This document shows positions 44,917 through 56,545 of a stretch of DNA of 64,000 bases, in pieces. Origin of the DNA: Rutidosis leptorrhynchoides (Eukaryota > Streptophyta > Magnoliopsida > Asterales > Asteraceae); NCBI RefSeq assembly GCF_046630445.1, contig NC_092333.1, forward strand, positions 719,130,001 to 719,194,000, given 5' to 3'. How positions within the stretch are numbered: the first letter of the stretch is position 1; each line of letters opens with the position of its first letter. Under the pieces are notes generated by a model that saw only the letters and a list, made by a program, of their open reading frames with translations, made no database searches and had not been told where the DNA came from. Position numbers and translations under genes: made by a program.

Positions 44917-45975
44917 TTTCGTAAGAAGAAAAGAGACACACAAACGACTCTATAATCAAAACTACCTATCCCTTTATATATGTTTATTAGGACTATATTA
45001 TATCTAAATGTTTCTTTGTTTTATTATTTAAATATGATTGTAAGAGCAATATAGCTCCTAAGTGTTTAAATGATTAATTGAGGAAAAGTTATTAATAAAA
45101 TATTATGTTTGTATTATGCTTTTTGTTATTTAATATTTTGTCAAGTTACTTATTCAATTCAAAGGAAGTTCGCAAAAGTGCTCACAAATCGTTCTATGAT
45201 CCTACAAATTGAGTAACATCACTCTTTTCCTTATTTTTAATTATATCCTTTGTTTATTTATTTATTTCATTCTTTATTATAATTGCAATGAGGACATTGC
45301 ATAATCTAAGTGTGGGGAGGGAAGTGATTAATCACTTAAAAGATTATAAAAGATACTATCAAATTTTCCTGAAAAGGTTGAAAAATGGGTACAATTTTAA
45401 ATTTTTCGAAAATATAAATTCTTAGTCAAACTTATGTCTTTTTAATAACTTAATCTTAAAGATAATAATAAAACTACTCTCAATTTCTAGATCGGATTAC
45501 TTGTTTAAGATAAGAAGTTAAAAGCCAAAAATTGTGAAACGAGTGCAAACTTGTAGCCACTACCATATGGCATAATAAGCATGGACCACTGAGGCAGCAA
45601 AAGAGTCCCAAATAAGGGTCAATTTATATTTATTTGCCAAATGTAAAGCTAAAAGCTAAACATGAAAGCAAAAAGAAATGAAAAGGAAAAAGAGCCCAAT
45701 GAAGGCCAACAAAAGAAAAGAGTTCCAATGAGAACCATACACTTCTTAAAGTTAAAAAATAAAAGAGTCCAATGATGACCAAACTGTATAAATTTGACTT
45801 AATAACCATTAGGACTACTTATAATCCTTGATCTGGTTCAGACTAGTTCTTGCGAATAACAAATACTAACTTCGAATTAAGACATACTTTTGACTTTGCA
45901 ATTTTACTTATAATACCCATGATATAATTTATAAGGTTTACTTGAGGACAAGTAAAGATTTAAGTGTGGAGAATT
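44917..45975 (+). other. 3' untranslated region and polypurine tract of the Tat-like element
   Basis: No coding sequence is visible. AATGAGGACATTGC and AAGTGTGGGGAGGG (about 45287-45330), and GAGGACAAGTAAAG with AAGTGTGGAGAATT directly before the LTR, are the purine-rich signals that Tat/Athila elements carry; the last is the primer for plus-strand synthesis. Confidence 0.65.
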
Positions 45976-47881
45976 TGATAACTCCTAAATTATACAGTTT
46001 TTTAATAACATTTTGAGGAGTTATCTTAGTATTTTTGAGTCATTTTGATGCCAAAACACACTAAAATGGGTAAAAATGGGAAAAAGATATTTCTAATGAT
46101 TATGTCAAAGTTATGTATTAAACATGATCAAAAATGAAGAAAATTGCAAAGTGGCTAGATGAAGCCGCCGGCTTTGGAGCTGAAAGTACAGAATATTCCA
46201 GAATCGATGTAAAAGTGAAAGAACTTGTTGATCAAGAAAAAGGAAAGGAAGCCGCCGGCTTCTCAATGAAGCCGCCGGCCTGGTTGACACGGTTTCTCAA
46301 ACTTATCGACCAAGTTCAAGTAAAAATGGAAACAAAATCAAGATAAAATCAGAAAGATCCGGCTAATCAAGTGAAGCCGCCGGTATGACGGTTACAAGAT
46401 TTAGCTTGCGGATAAAGTTTAACTTGCACGAGGAGTCACCGACTCAAGGCAAGCCGCCGGCTTCCCACTGAAGTTGCCGGCTTGGTCACTGCCCCAGAAT
46501 TCTATAAATTAAGGCCTCTGGTCTCAGTTTTCGTAAGTTCAGAAGTAGATAGTTTTTCCAGATTTTGTTAGGTCATTTTCTAAGGGTTTTCTCTAAACCC
46601 TTAGGTTAGATTTACTTTTGTAATCAAGATTCAAGATTTAATTCAAGTCTTTTTACATCTACCTTCTTTTCAAGGTATGATTCTATCCTTATTTTATTAT
46701 TTTATCTATTTTATTTACTGTATTCGTTTCTGTTCGTCTTTTACTATGAACTAAACGTTCATAGTGATTACGTGGACAAAAACTAAACTTCATCTGGGAT
46801 TCAGATGAACCCGCCGGCTTCACTCTCAAGCCGCCGGCTTGGAGTGAAGGAAGCAGCCGGCTTCGTGCTTTATTCTGTGCAATTTCTGGTTCTTTTCCAG
46901 ATCTGTATGGTTGAGTTTCTGTAATGATATTTGAATTGTTTTGAGTCTGTTTTGTTTGACTATACTTGTTTTCCATGCTTAATGATTAAATAACATGATT
47001 TTAGGGTTGATTAGTCCTTGATCCGATAATCTATTATTCGATTCATGCTACTTGTTTAGATCTAGTCCACCAAACTTGTTAAATTGAATTGCATGCAACT
47101 AGGTTAAAGAACTTAATAGTGATAAACTTATTTGATTTAAGTTACGCTTATATAATAGAAGTTGATATTGTTAGGCTTAATCGAAGAACCTTCGTTTAGA
47201 TTTGTTTAATTAATGATTGTATGAAAACTTAGAAGTAATTGACTTTCAGCTAGTAACTTGAGTTGATCAACTTGGTGTTTAATAGCTTATATAATTTATC
47301 AGTCTATTTGCATATTGATCCTCATCACAAGATTGGTATGTATCATGTAATTGAATTGAATATGAAGAATTAAGATGTTATTTATGCACATCACATATCT
47401 AGCATATGCTTTAAGTCCTACTTATTGATTGATATGCAACACTTAGTTTAACATATTAAGGGATAATAATTGGTATATGATTGTTATTCTACTTTGTGTT
47501 AATATAAGTCATGAAACTTATCTAATATGATTCCCGTATGAATTAATTGTCCATGTAATCACTTGTATCTTTACTTGTATTGTATTTTATTTTGAATCTT
47601 TAATTCCTTATTTTACTTTGTTTATCTTTAAAAGCAAACTCTTTCCTAAGAGATAAATCTATCCCATAAAAGACATAAAAATATATCTTTAATTCTTTAA
47701 TAAGAATTAAATAATAAAACAACTCTTATCCATACCTAGCACTTCCCTTGGAATGATAACCTAAAATACTACCTCTGATCGGGTTTTGTTGCTCGTTAGA
47801 GTGTAAAAAGTGTAATAATAAAGGTTATATAAATTTAAAAGTTTGAAAGGCAAATTAAGTACTACACACTTTTGCACATCA
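45976..47881 (+). repeat. 3' LTR of the Tat-like element (1906 bp)
   Basis: Uninterrupted copy of the LTR, TGATAACTCC to GCACATCA. It carries the GCCGCCGGCTT cluster (46160-46870) and TATAAATTAA near 46502. A 70-codon ORF over the GCCGGC motifs (46134-46346) is not open in the sister LTR and is probably chance. Confidence 0.9.
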
Positions 47882-47886
47882 ATTGC

Positions 47887-49263
47887 TTAACATGATTGGC
47901 TCCTCTTATAAGCGTCGAGACTTACTTAGAAAAAAAACAAACAACATATATAGTGGAGGCATTGGCTACAGGTATTTTTTGACATTATTCAGTTTGTTAT
48001 ATCTTATCTTATAGTTAACTTTCTTGTAACTTAATATAATAACTTTAATGGAAATAATTTTTAATTGTGAATTGTTAATCTGATGGTACATATATATAGC
48101 TTTCTTGTAACTTAATTATAGAATAACTTGTTATATCATTGAACTGATGATACATATATATTTACAACAGTGAGCATGAGTTCTTATATTGACACAAAAG
48201 ACTTTTTACCATTATAGGTGAAGTTGAAAGTGGTACGGGTTAGAATCAAGAAGTTGGAATTAAACGACCGTGTGATACTCGTTGGGGTTCTCACTATGGT
48301 TCACTTTTAAACATTTTGACTCTATATTCTTCAATTTGTGAAGTACTTGAAGACATCGGTGAAGATGGTAATTGTCAAGATCAAAGAGAAAAAGCATGTC
48401 GTCTTTTGAGATCATTACTAAAGTTCGATTTTGTTTTTTGTCTACACTTAATGGTTGATGTCTTAGAGATCACAAATGATTTGAACACAACACTTTAAAG
48501 AAAAGACCAAGATATTGTAAACGCAATGCATCAAGTGAGGGGTTGTGAGACAAGACTTCAATCTATGAGAGACATAGGATGGGAAGCACTTTTAGAGAAG
48601 GTTAGTTCATTTTGCGAAAAAAATGATATCGATATTTTGAATATGGATGACCCATATTATGATTGCATAAGTCGTCGTAGAGGTTCACATGTTAGTTCAT
48701 TACACCACTACAAAGTGGATGTATTTTATTCGGTCATTGATATGCAACTTCGAGAGCTTAACAATCGTTTCAATGAGGTGAACACTCCGTTACTTATTTC
48801 TATGGCTTCTTTAAACCCAAGTAAGTCTTTTAAAGCATTTCAAGTGGAAGAGCTTATGAAAATGGCAGAATTCTATCCTTTTGAGTTTCCAAATCATGAG
48901 CTTGGAGTTCTTAGAGGACAACTCAATAATTACATTCATGATGTACGTGGTGATGAAAGGTTTAGTCATTTGAAAGGAATTGGAAACCTTGCAAAGATGA
49001 TGGTTGAAACAAACAAGAGTATAATATATCCGAAGGTCTATCTTCTTTTGAAACTTGCATTAATCTTTCCCGTTGCAACATCGACAGTGGATCGTGCCTT
49101 TTCAGCAATGAAGTTGATAAAGAACGACTTGCGAAACAAAATGGGAGATCAATTTATGAATGATTGTCTACTTTCATATATTGAGAAAGATTTGTTAGAT
49201 TGTATAAGTACTGAAGCAATTATGGATGAATTTTATCGAATGAAACCACGTAGACAAAAGTAA
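47887..49263 (+). pseudogene. hAT transposase, C-terminal half with intron
   Basis: Resumes the transposase after the Tat-like insertion with LLNMIGSSYKRRDLLRKK. A likely intron runs 47972-48217 (CAG|GTATTT to ATTATAG|GTGAAG). Then GEVESGTG, a TAG, NQEVGIKRPCDTRWGSHYGS, and a long C-terminal part with YPKVYLLLKLALIFPVATST and VDRAFSAMKLIKNDLRNKM, the hAT dimerisation domain. Stops occur near 48239 and at 48496-48498; the last 245 codons (from 48526) are open. With the N-terminal half missing and these stops, no active enzyme can be made. Confidence 0.85.
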
Positions 49264-49479
49264 AAAGTTGAAGTTAGTCTTTTGTAGATTGAAATATATG
49301 ATAATTTTGTACAAACTTTGATTTCAAATAATATTACATAACTTTTGTTTTATGTTTGTCTTTTGTCGATAAAACCCGACCCGACCCGAACACAGTTAAT
49401 TTTCGTTCAAGTAAGTTCTCGAATAAATTTTTTAGGGACCCCATTGGATTCGAATCCTAGATTCGCCACTGTTTATGAC

Positions 49480-49930
49480 CAAAACAATGATCAAGTTATA
49501 CAAATTATATCAATTACCATAAAACTGTGCAGAGATATTGTGTAGATTTCGAAAATGGTCTAGTTTATAATGGTCAAGTTATAAAAGTTATAATGCTAGT
49601 ACCAAATCTACAAATCTGGTGCAGTTTTTACCCAAATGCACATCTGGTAGAGTTTTTGACCCAAATGCCACAGATTCCACTTCAAAACACGTTGTTGGGT
49701 TTCAGAAAGAGATACATAGTAATGGGCTTTATATACAATGGGGTCATATATATAAATTCAAATATTGTACACTAGATGGACTACAAGACTTCTGGGCTAG
49801 TGGGCTACTGAGTAGTGTCATTTGCACCCACTAGCTTTAACGTGGCTACGCCCTTGATATAAGGTGATGATCGAGATCCAACGATTCCATACACTTTTAA
49901 AATTAATGATTTGTTAGAATTTCCATACAC
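49480..49930. other. Gene-free flank of the hAT element
   Basis: No gene or repeat recognised. The ORFs here overlap each other in two frames without domain signals. Confidence 0.5.
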
Positions 49931-50252
49931 CTTTTTTTTTTTTTTTAACGGCAAGCTTGCATCAGTCCGGACCGAAGCCTAGTCATCATTTGCAGATACA
50001 CACGCGTTCGGGCAGGAAACCCGAACCATATTACAGGGATCCGAACCTTAAACCATCCCGAGGGGCAGGCGGGTCGGATCTGGGTCCTGAATAGGTCGGT
50101 AAAACCTTCCCTGGGGCGACCCGGCTTATGGTAAGTAAGCCTACCACGGGTATTTTTAAAGAGTGGGATTCGAACTTGAATCCACTACTACCCCTTGCCC
50201 TGGCCCCACCGAAGTGAAACCAAGGATACCACTCAGCCACCGCTGGAATGGT
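49931..50252 (-). mobile_element. tRNA-derived SINE (322 bp)
   Basis: On the minus strand it starts ACCATTCCAGCGGTGGCTGA. The A box is GGTGGCTGAGTGGTATCC (50225-50242) and the B box GTTCGAATCCCAC (50163-50175), spaced as in a polymerase III tRNA promoter. It ends in a poly(A) run (T run at about 49932-49946 on the plus strand). A perfect 12-bp duplication ATTTCCATACAC is at 49919-49930 and 50253-50264. All features of a plant SINE are present. Confidence 0.9.
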
Positions 50253-50280
50253 ATTTCCATACACTTTTTGAATGGGAGAT

Positions 50281-50447
50281 GATTCTCACACACCACTTTT
50301 TGATACATGTACACCTAATTACTTATTTTACCCTTAATTATACTTATAATAATAATATAAGTTCAACTCTTTAGATTAATTAAGGGGCATAACCGTAAAT
50401 TTATAAGACAAAAGTATACATGAATCAAAAAGTGGTGTGTGAGAATC
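50281..50447. mobile_element. MITE with perfect 24-bp inverted repeats
   Basis: The first 24 bases (GATTCTCACACACCACTTTT, then TGAT) are exactly the reverse complement of 50424-50447. The middle is AT-rich and non-coding. A target duplication is not clear, so the superfamily is open. Confidence 0.75.
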
Positions 50448-50851
50448 ACATTTCTTTTAAAATTATTGATTCGTTAGAACTTAGAAGTATAATTAATTAA
50501 TTTATTAGAAAAGAAAATTACCAAGTACTGCTAATTTTTTTTTTCTTAGATTTGTCAAGTTGGAACCATTTATAACTCAAGTAAGAAACATGCATGATTA
50601 AAAAGATCAACGAAAAGGATTGATCTTTCCGTACAAATAATAACAATGACAAATAATTATATTATAATTAAATACCTTGTACCAATAAAATGGAGATTGA
50701 ACAAAATGACTTTCATATCCATTACCGAATGAAAGATTTAAGATTCCAACACACCGAGTCAAACTCTCTTATTCTTGCTTCAAATTAAAAGACACACATA
50801 CTACTATCGATAGACATTAACAGTACAATTTTATATTCTTGATATATTAAC
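50448..50851. other. Downstream region of the organ-specific gene
   Basis: Nothing recognised. It would hold the 3' untranslated region of the minus-strand gene. Confidence 0.4.
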
Positions 50852-51985
50852 TTATTCCTCGTAGGCTGAAATATGTTCAAACTCACTATTAAGTGTCTTC
50901 TTTCCTTTTAAGCTTGATTCATTATCATAGACTGATATATTAGGTCTTGGTTCAAAGTCACTTTTCAACTTTTTATATTTTGAACCAGCTGCACCATTAT
51001 CATAAACAGAGATGTTTGGCCTTGGCTCAAACTCATCCTCGGACGTCTTCTTGCCTTTTAAATCCGCACCATTATCATAAACAGAGATGTTTGGCCTTGG
51101 CTCAAACTCGTCCACAGACGTCTTCTTGTCTTTTAAGTCCGCACCGTTATCATAAACAGATATGTTTGGCCTTGGCTCAAACTCATCCTCGGACGTCTTC
51201 TTATCTTTTAAGCCTGCACCATTATCATAAACAGAAATGTTTGGCCTTGGCTCAAACTCATCCTCTGACGTCTTCTTATCTTTTAAGCCTGCACCATTAT
51301 CGTAAACAGAAATGTTTGGCCTTGGCTCAAACTCATCCTCGGACGTCTTCTTATCTTTTAGGCCCGCACCATTATCATAAATGGAGATGTTTGGCCTTGG
51401 CTCAAACTCTTCTTCGGGCGTCTTCTTACCTTTCAAACCTACACCATTATCGTACACAGAAATGTTTGGTCTTGGCTCAAACTCGTCCTCGGAAATATCC
51501 TTCTTACCTTTTAAACCTACACCATTATTGTACACAGAAATGTTTGGTCGTGGTTCAAACTCTCCGCTAGACGACGTTTTCTTACCTTTTAAATATGAAT
51601 CGTTATCATAAATTGAAATATTTGGTCGTGGTTCAAAATCTTTGTCAGACGTCCTCTTATCTTTTAAAGTCATACCATTATCAGAAATAGATATATTTGG
51701 TCTCGGTTCAAACTCATCTTCCTTACCTTTTAGACCTGTACCGTTATCATAAGACGAGATATTGGGCCTTGGCTCAAATTCATCGCCGAATGACTTTCTA
51801 TGGTTGGTTGTGTCTTCGTGCAAGTTGTGACAATGAGTTTTTTTGGTGGGGAGAGGGGGCACTGACACTGAAGTACCTCCTCTAACAAACGAGTCTCGCC
51901 AATACTCTCCTGGATTTGGCCTTGCATCTATGGTGATGGCAATCTGTTCAGCAACGTACACGTATATTATTAAGATAACAATAAT

Positions 51986-52068
<83 letters not shown>

Positions 52069-52375
52069 GAGGATCCAGAGAGAACTAAGAATAGAAGAGA
52101 ACTCAAACACTAAACTCAATCTGTGGTGCAGATTGACTCAATATGTGTGCAGATTGAGCTCAACATGTGAGTTCTATAGGTTCTATACCACTCTTAGAAT
52201 TCTCTGGATCCCTTCACTATATCTATATATTAGAGTGATCCTAGTTGAAAAAAAAAGGGAATGAGGAGGAAATAACATAATATCATTCATCACATAATGA
52301 TATATATTAGTTATTATTCATTATGATCACGTTGCTTTTCCCTATTCTCATTTTTCTGTTTTTCGTAGATCACGT

Positions 52376-52442
<67 letters not shown>

Positions 52443-52533
52443 CTCCTTGTTGAACAATATATGTTACTAATAAAACAATGCTTTTTACCATAATGAGTGA
52501 AATGATAGCAAGAAAAGTAAGTGAAAGCTCCAT
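50852..52533 (-). CDS. Organ-specific protein (S2/P4 type), repeat-rich secreted protein
   Basis: Two exons: 52489-52533 (15 codons) and 50852-51943, joined at ATTATG|GTAAAA and AACAG|ATTGCC, both phase 0, giving 378 residues. The split rebuilds a signal peptide (MELSLTFLAIISLIM, then IAITIDA) right before RPNPGEYWR, the N-terminal motif of the plant organ-specific protein family (DUF2775). After a linker come twelve copies of a 25-residue unit around EFEPRPNISVYDNG plus K-rich GLKGKKTSED, and one partial copy (EFEHISAYEE) at the end. Many family members have far fewer units. The middle units are almost identical in DNA as well, so the array grew recently. The role of the family is not established; expression is organ-limited in known cases. 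It is the only intact ordinary gene in the window. Confidence 0.9.
51944..52488 (-). other. Intron of the organ-specific gene
   Basis: GT-AG intron of 545 bp, unusually made almost wholly of repeats: two (AT)n arrays (52002-52063 and 52378-52439) and a small inverted-repeat element between them. Confidence 0.8.
52071..52211. mobile_element. Small MITE-like element in the intron
   Basis: GGATCCAGAGAGAACTAAGA on the left and the reverse complement of GGATCCAGAGAATTCTAAGA on the right form inverted ends (17 of 20 equal). Inside, CTCAATCTG and CAGATTGAG also pair. The target duplication is hidden by the AT-rich surroundings. Confidence 0.55.
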
Positions 52534-52604
52534 CTGATTGGATACAGGTGTTTTAGAACTCTTTTTTTGTTGGATGTATGCAATATGCAATGTAATGATA
52601 GTCT

Positions 52605-52613
52605 CTATTTATA
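52605..52613 (-). promoter_or_regulatory. TATA box of the organ-specific gene
   Basis: TATAAATAG on the minus strand, 72 bases upstream of the ATG, leaves room for a short 5' leader. A canonical plant TATA box in the right place supports the exon 1 call. Confidence 0.75.
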
Positions 52614-52665
52614 ATGCAATTGAGTTACGAGTATTATGTATATTGATATTTTAATACATATACAT

Positions 52666-52710
52666 ATATTATATTATATTATATTATATTATATTATATT
52701 ATATTATATA
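52666..52710. repeat. (ATATT)n microsatellite
   Basis: About nine tandem ATATT pentamers, upstream of the organ-specific gene. Confidence 0.9.
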
Positions 52711-52777
52711 TATTATTAATTATTAATAAAAGAACATAGTTATACATCATTCTTGGCAAAATTTACATTTACAATTA

Positions 52778-53811
52778 GACCATCTCTAACGCACCCGTGC
52801 TCGATCAAATGTGCACCTAACACGCCGTTAGCATGCGTCTAACGCATCGTGCTGGGAAGTGGGCTGGCGTGCTGGAACCAGGCACGGTGAAAGTTTGAGC
52901 GTGTTCGAGCTGTTTTGACGACATGGCCACATTTTATTGGTTCGTCAGTGGGAGGTTTGAACTCAAACGGATAATTTTTGCAACAGATATTTTTACTTTG
53001 TCTATATATACACATACATATACATTCATATCTTCAAATATACATATACATTCACATCTTCAACACATTCTCTAACTTTATACATATTATCAAACACAAT
53101 ACTTTCATACCATGAATTCGAATAAAGTTTTCGTTGATGTGCATTATGGGGGTAGAGCTGAGTATGACTGGAAGTCATACGTTTACGGGGATAAAAAATC
53201 TTTTGAAGATGTCGACGTTTTTGACTTTGATTGGTCAAAGTTGAAAAAGTTTCTCGAAAAAGAAACACCATACGTATTTAAGGAAATTGTGTATTTCGAC
53301 AAAGAGAAGCAACTGTTGATGTTTCGTTTACGGATGAGCAATGAGATGCGCAAAAAGAATGAGCCAAGACACAACCTTTTCGAATTGAGTTGTATCTTGT
53401 AAACATGGGTCAATCAAGTTATAATTGGGCGTCCTCCGATTCGAGTAGCCTTGAGTCAGGTTACATGAGTCAGGACTCGTTCAACGAAAAAAATTAAACA
53501 CTGATTTATATACTCGTTTTTAGATTAATGTATTTTTCATCTTCAGGAATTAAATTTTAATTTTAAATAAAGTAATTTAGGAATTTTATTTATTTATTAC
53601 ATTTATAATTACAAAATAATAATATAACTAATTAAACAAAATTAAAATCAATATCAAGAAAAATGAAAAGGAAATAAAAAATAACCTACCCCTACCCATC
53701 AACACGCCTCTCAACACGTCACCCATTATTTATCAATTTACCAGCACGCCATCAAACATTCCACCTCCATCCAGCAACACGCCAATACGTCCGTCAGAGT
53801 TCGAGATGGTC
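52778..53811. mobile_element. PIF/Harbinger-type non-autonomous transposon (1034 bp)
   Basis: Ends are GACCATCTCTAAC and, at the right, the reverse complement of GACCATCTCGAAC. A TTA duplication sits on both sides (52775-52777 and 53812-53814). A 3-bp TTA target and ends like GAGCATCTCCAAC are typical of PIF/Harbinger elements. No DDE transposase is present. The subterminal regions are rich in ACGC/ACACGCC units. It lies upstream of the organ-specific gene's promoter. Confidence 0.8.
53112..53402 (+). CDS. 96-residue ORF inside the Harbinger-type element, PB1-like domain
   Basis: Reads MNSNKVFVDVHYGGRAEYDW, then VDVFDFDWSKLKKFLEKE, and later EIVYFDKEKQLLMFRLRMSN. The spacing of HYGG, Y..G, D.D..S, and a final '.L..GLR.L'-like stretch resembles the PB1-like N-terminal domain of plant Mutator-type transposase proteins. 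Upstream, TCTATATATACACATACATA and the CAACACATTCTC leader look like a normal plant promoter. It could be a captured gene piece or the element's own accessory ORF. It is not a Harbinger transposase or Myb-like partner as far as I can see. Confidence 0.5.
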   Translation: MNSNKVFVDVHYGGRAEYDWKSYVYGDKKSFEDVDVFDFDWSKLKKFLEKETPYVFKEIVYFDKEKQLLMFRLRMSNEMRKKNEPRHNLFELSCIL

Positions 53812-53917
53812 TTACCACGGGTAATAGCCCCATAATTACAAAATTTTGAAACATATACGCGTGTCAAAAACATTAAGATATGCTACATGTTTATTATTAA
53901 TTCTTGATTACGGAGGA

Positions 53918-54394
53918 TGTTGTTCAAGACTAAAAAGAAAGAAGTGTGGGACCAGTAAATGTCACTCTTGGTGACATGTTGTCACCATTTGTGAGCCAAG
54001 TGCTCCAAAAGTGAGATTTCATATCGAGACTTTTGAGTTGTTGTTGGTTGGATGTCACGAATGGTGACATGTATGTAAACCAAACGTGAGGTGCATGTCG
54101 GCCAGGAATATTCTGGATCTTCCTTGTCCCGTTCTAATTGTAGTCGGTTATACACTATAAATAGAACCCCAATGTAACTTGTACACGGTGCACAAAAATT
54201 ATAAGAAAAAATCTCTAGTTTGCGACCGTTGATTAAGCTCTTCTTTGTGTTTGGAGTTGGGATATAACCATGTTAAATTGTTGTGTCGTTTATGTGTATA
54301 TTTATCATTCTTATACCATATTTATTCGTTTGTTGTTCGTGGGTTTGGTGATTGGTATAAATCACCTGTCATGTTGGGTCTTAAATTCCTAACA
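53918..54394 (+). repeat. Ty1/copia-type 5' LTR
   Basis: Starts TGTTGTTCAAGAC (or three bases later, TGTTCAAGAC) and ends TTAAATTCCTAACA, the TGTT...AACA form common in copia elements. It has a TATA box CTATAAATAG at 54155-54164. A primer site follows at once (TGGTATTAGAGC, 54397-54408, one base off the initiator methionine tRNA site). Confidence 0.75.
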
Positions 54395-55610
54395 AGTGGT
54401 ATTAGAGCTATGGGCAACGAAATCGGGCACAATGGCGAATTAAAAGAAATTTTTTAATAAAGCTGATAAATCGGTTTTTTTCCATCAGGGTTACTAAACG
54501 GAGAGCTTAGGGTTTTGTTTGCAACATGTATCGAAACCAAGTGACTTAGTTGATCGCGATGAACTCAATAGATATGTTTTACGTGTTTATAGTTAATCAC
54601 CCTAGGATACGGGACGGTTCTTAAAACTTATTTTGTAATCGGTACACTGATTACATCATGATGGTGATTTATTTTCGCAAAAGGGTTTCGGAGTCAGGGG
54701 TCGGGTCGATTGGTTCGATGCAAAGAGATTTTATGGATATCTGGATGACGGACCTGAGTTCCTCATTAACCCGTGCGAAGGTTCAATTGAACTAAATTTT
54801 GATGTTCATGCGCAGCCGCAGTTGGAAATTCATATCGGGTTCGTTAACCGTTGGATTGACTTAAATTTTGGGTTGTAAGTTGTAGACACATTTTTCTACA
54901 TGTGGTAAGAATTTGTGACTAATCGGACCGTTGATTTTTCAGATACAAATTTTCGAATTTTGGCAGTTTCAGGCGAAACTTTTCGGGCTCGATGACGCGA
55001 CTGCGACACTATTATGTCTCAGAAACTTTGAGCGATACGAGTTGGGTTTTCCGAGCAGTTAGGTAATGAACGAGATGCATCAGGTTGAAATCGACAGTGG
55101 GAGTGATCGGTGTCGAAGGGCCAACCAAAAATGATTAGCTAGGGTAAATAGGATTCGTTCCTCGGGAAGTTGTGGTTAAACGCAAGCAATTGTCAGGATT
55201 TGGTTTTGTAATTAACTAAGATTAACTAAGGTAATAACTATTGTAACGATTACTAAGCAAAACACAAACTTAAATTATTTAAAGCTAAAAGCATAAACAA
55301 TAAACTAAAATGAGAAGTTGTAAACAATTGAATTAAAAGCCTTTATCCCTTCACAATCCTGATTAAGCATGCATTCATTCAAACGAGTCTTGTGTTTGTC
55401 AAATATTGATCAAATCTCATTGACACGAAATATTAAGTTTGTTAATCACAATTATCTTAGGCTTGAACTATGTGATCTAAACACTTTGTCTCTTTCCCTA
55501 AGCTAATTAACACTAAGTTGGATTAAGCACACAATGTGAAATCACAATAATTCAACTTGTAATAATCAACAATCATAAAACTTGCATTAATCAATACTGA
55601 ACGGGGTTCA
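54395..55610 (+). mobile_element. Remnant interior of the copia-type element and unassigned DNA
   Basis: After the primer site ATGGCGAAT is followed at once by a stop, though a nearby frame reads FFNKADKSVFF, so the gag start may be decayed. From about 55180 to 55610 there is AT-rich, non-coding DNA with no recognised feature. No second LTR is found before element C begins. Confidence 0.45.
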
Positions 55611-56480
55611 TCTAACGACCCGTCCTAATCCATCTGGACGAATACATTACATTTGGTTACATCGCGAGGTATTTGACCTCTAAATGATACATTTTACAAA
55701 TATTGCATTCGTTTTTAAAAGACAAACTTTCATCACATCGAAATTTGACGGCATGCATACCAATTCGTAATATATTCACTAAAAATGACTTAATAATATT
55801 CATCAAGAACTCAACGACTCGAATGCAACGTCTTTTGAAATATGTCATTAATGACTCCAAGTAATATCTCTAAAATTAGCAAATGCGCAGCGAAATATTT
55901 CCTTAATACCTGAGAATAAACATGCTTTAAAGTGTCAACCAAAAGGTTGGTGAGTTCATTAGTTTATCATAATCATTCATTTCCATCATTTTAAAAGACC
56001 ACAAGATTTCATATATTGACACGCGTAACTCGCGAATTAAAATTCATTTATATGGTGAACACCTGGTAACCGACCTTAACAGGATGCATATAGAATATCC
56101 CCATCATTTCGGGACTCACATCATACATGATAAATCGAAGTACTAAAGCAGTTCAAATTCTCTGACTGGGCTTGTTAGTGCCCATAGATCTATCTTTAGG
56201 ATTCGCGTCAATTGGTGGCAATTATAATAAACACCAATTCTTAGGCTACCAAGCTAAAAAGAGGCATATTCGGTTTGATAATCCAACTATAGAATGTAGT
56301 TTCGATCACTTGTGTCTATTTCCTAAAGCATTTATAAAAGGAGCGCATGTATTCTCAGTCCCAATAATGTATTTCGTAGTAAAAATACATATGATGGCAT
56401 TGAACAATGCAGGGTTGACCTCGGATTCACGAACCTATATCATTCATATATATATATTAAAACATATAATCGTAATCGAG

Positions 56481-56545
<65 letters not shown>

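Noticed and set aside
50947-51570. 207-codon plus-strand ORF across the organ-specific gene
   Set aside because: Mirror frame of the 75-bp repeat array; it is open only because the repeat unit has no stop in that frame.
53112-53402. Reading this ORF as a normal host gene
   Set aside because: It is enclosed by exact Harbinger-type ends and a TTA duplication, so it moves with the element.
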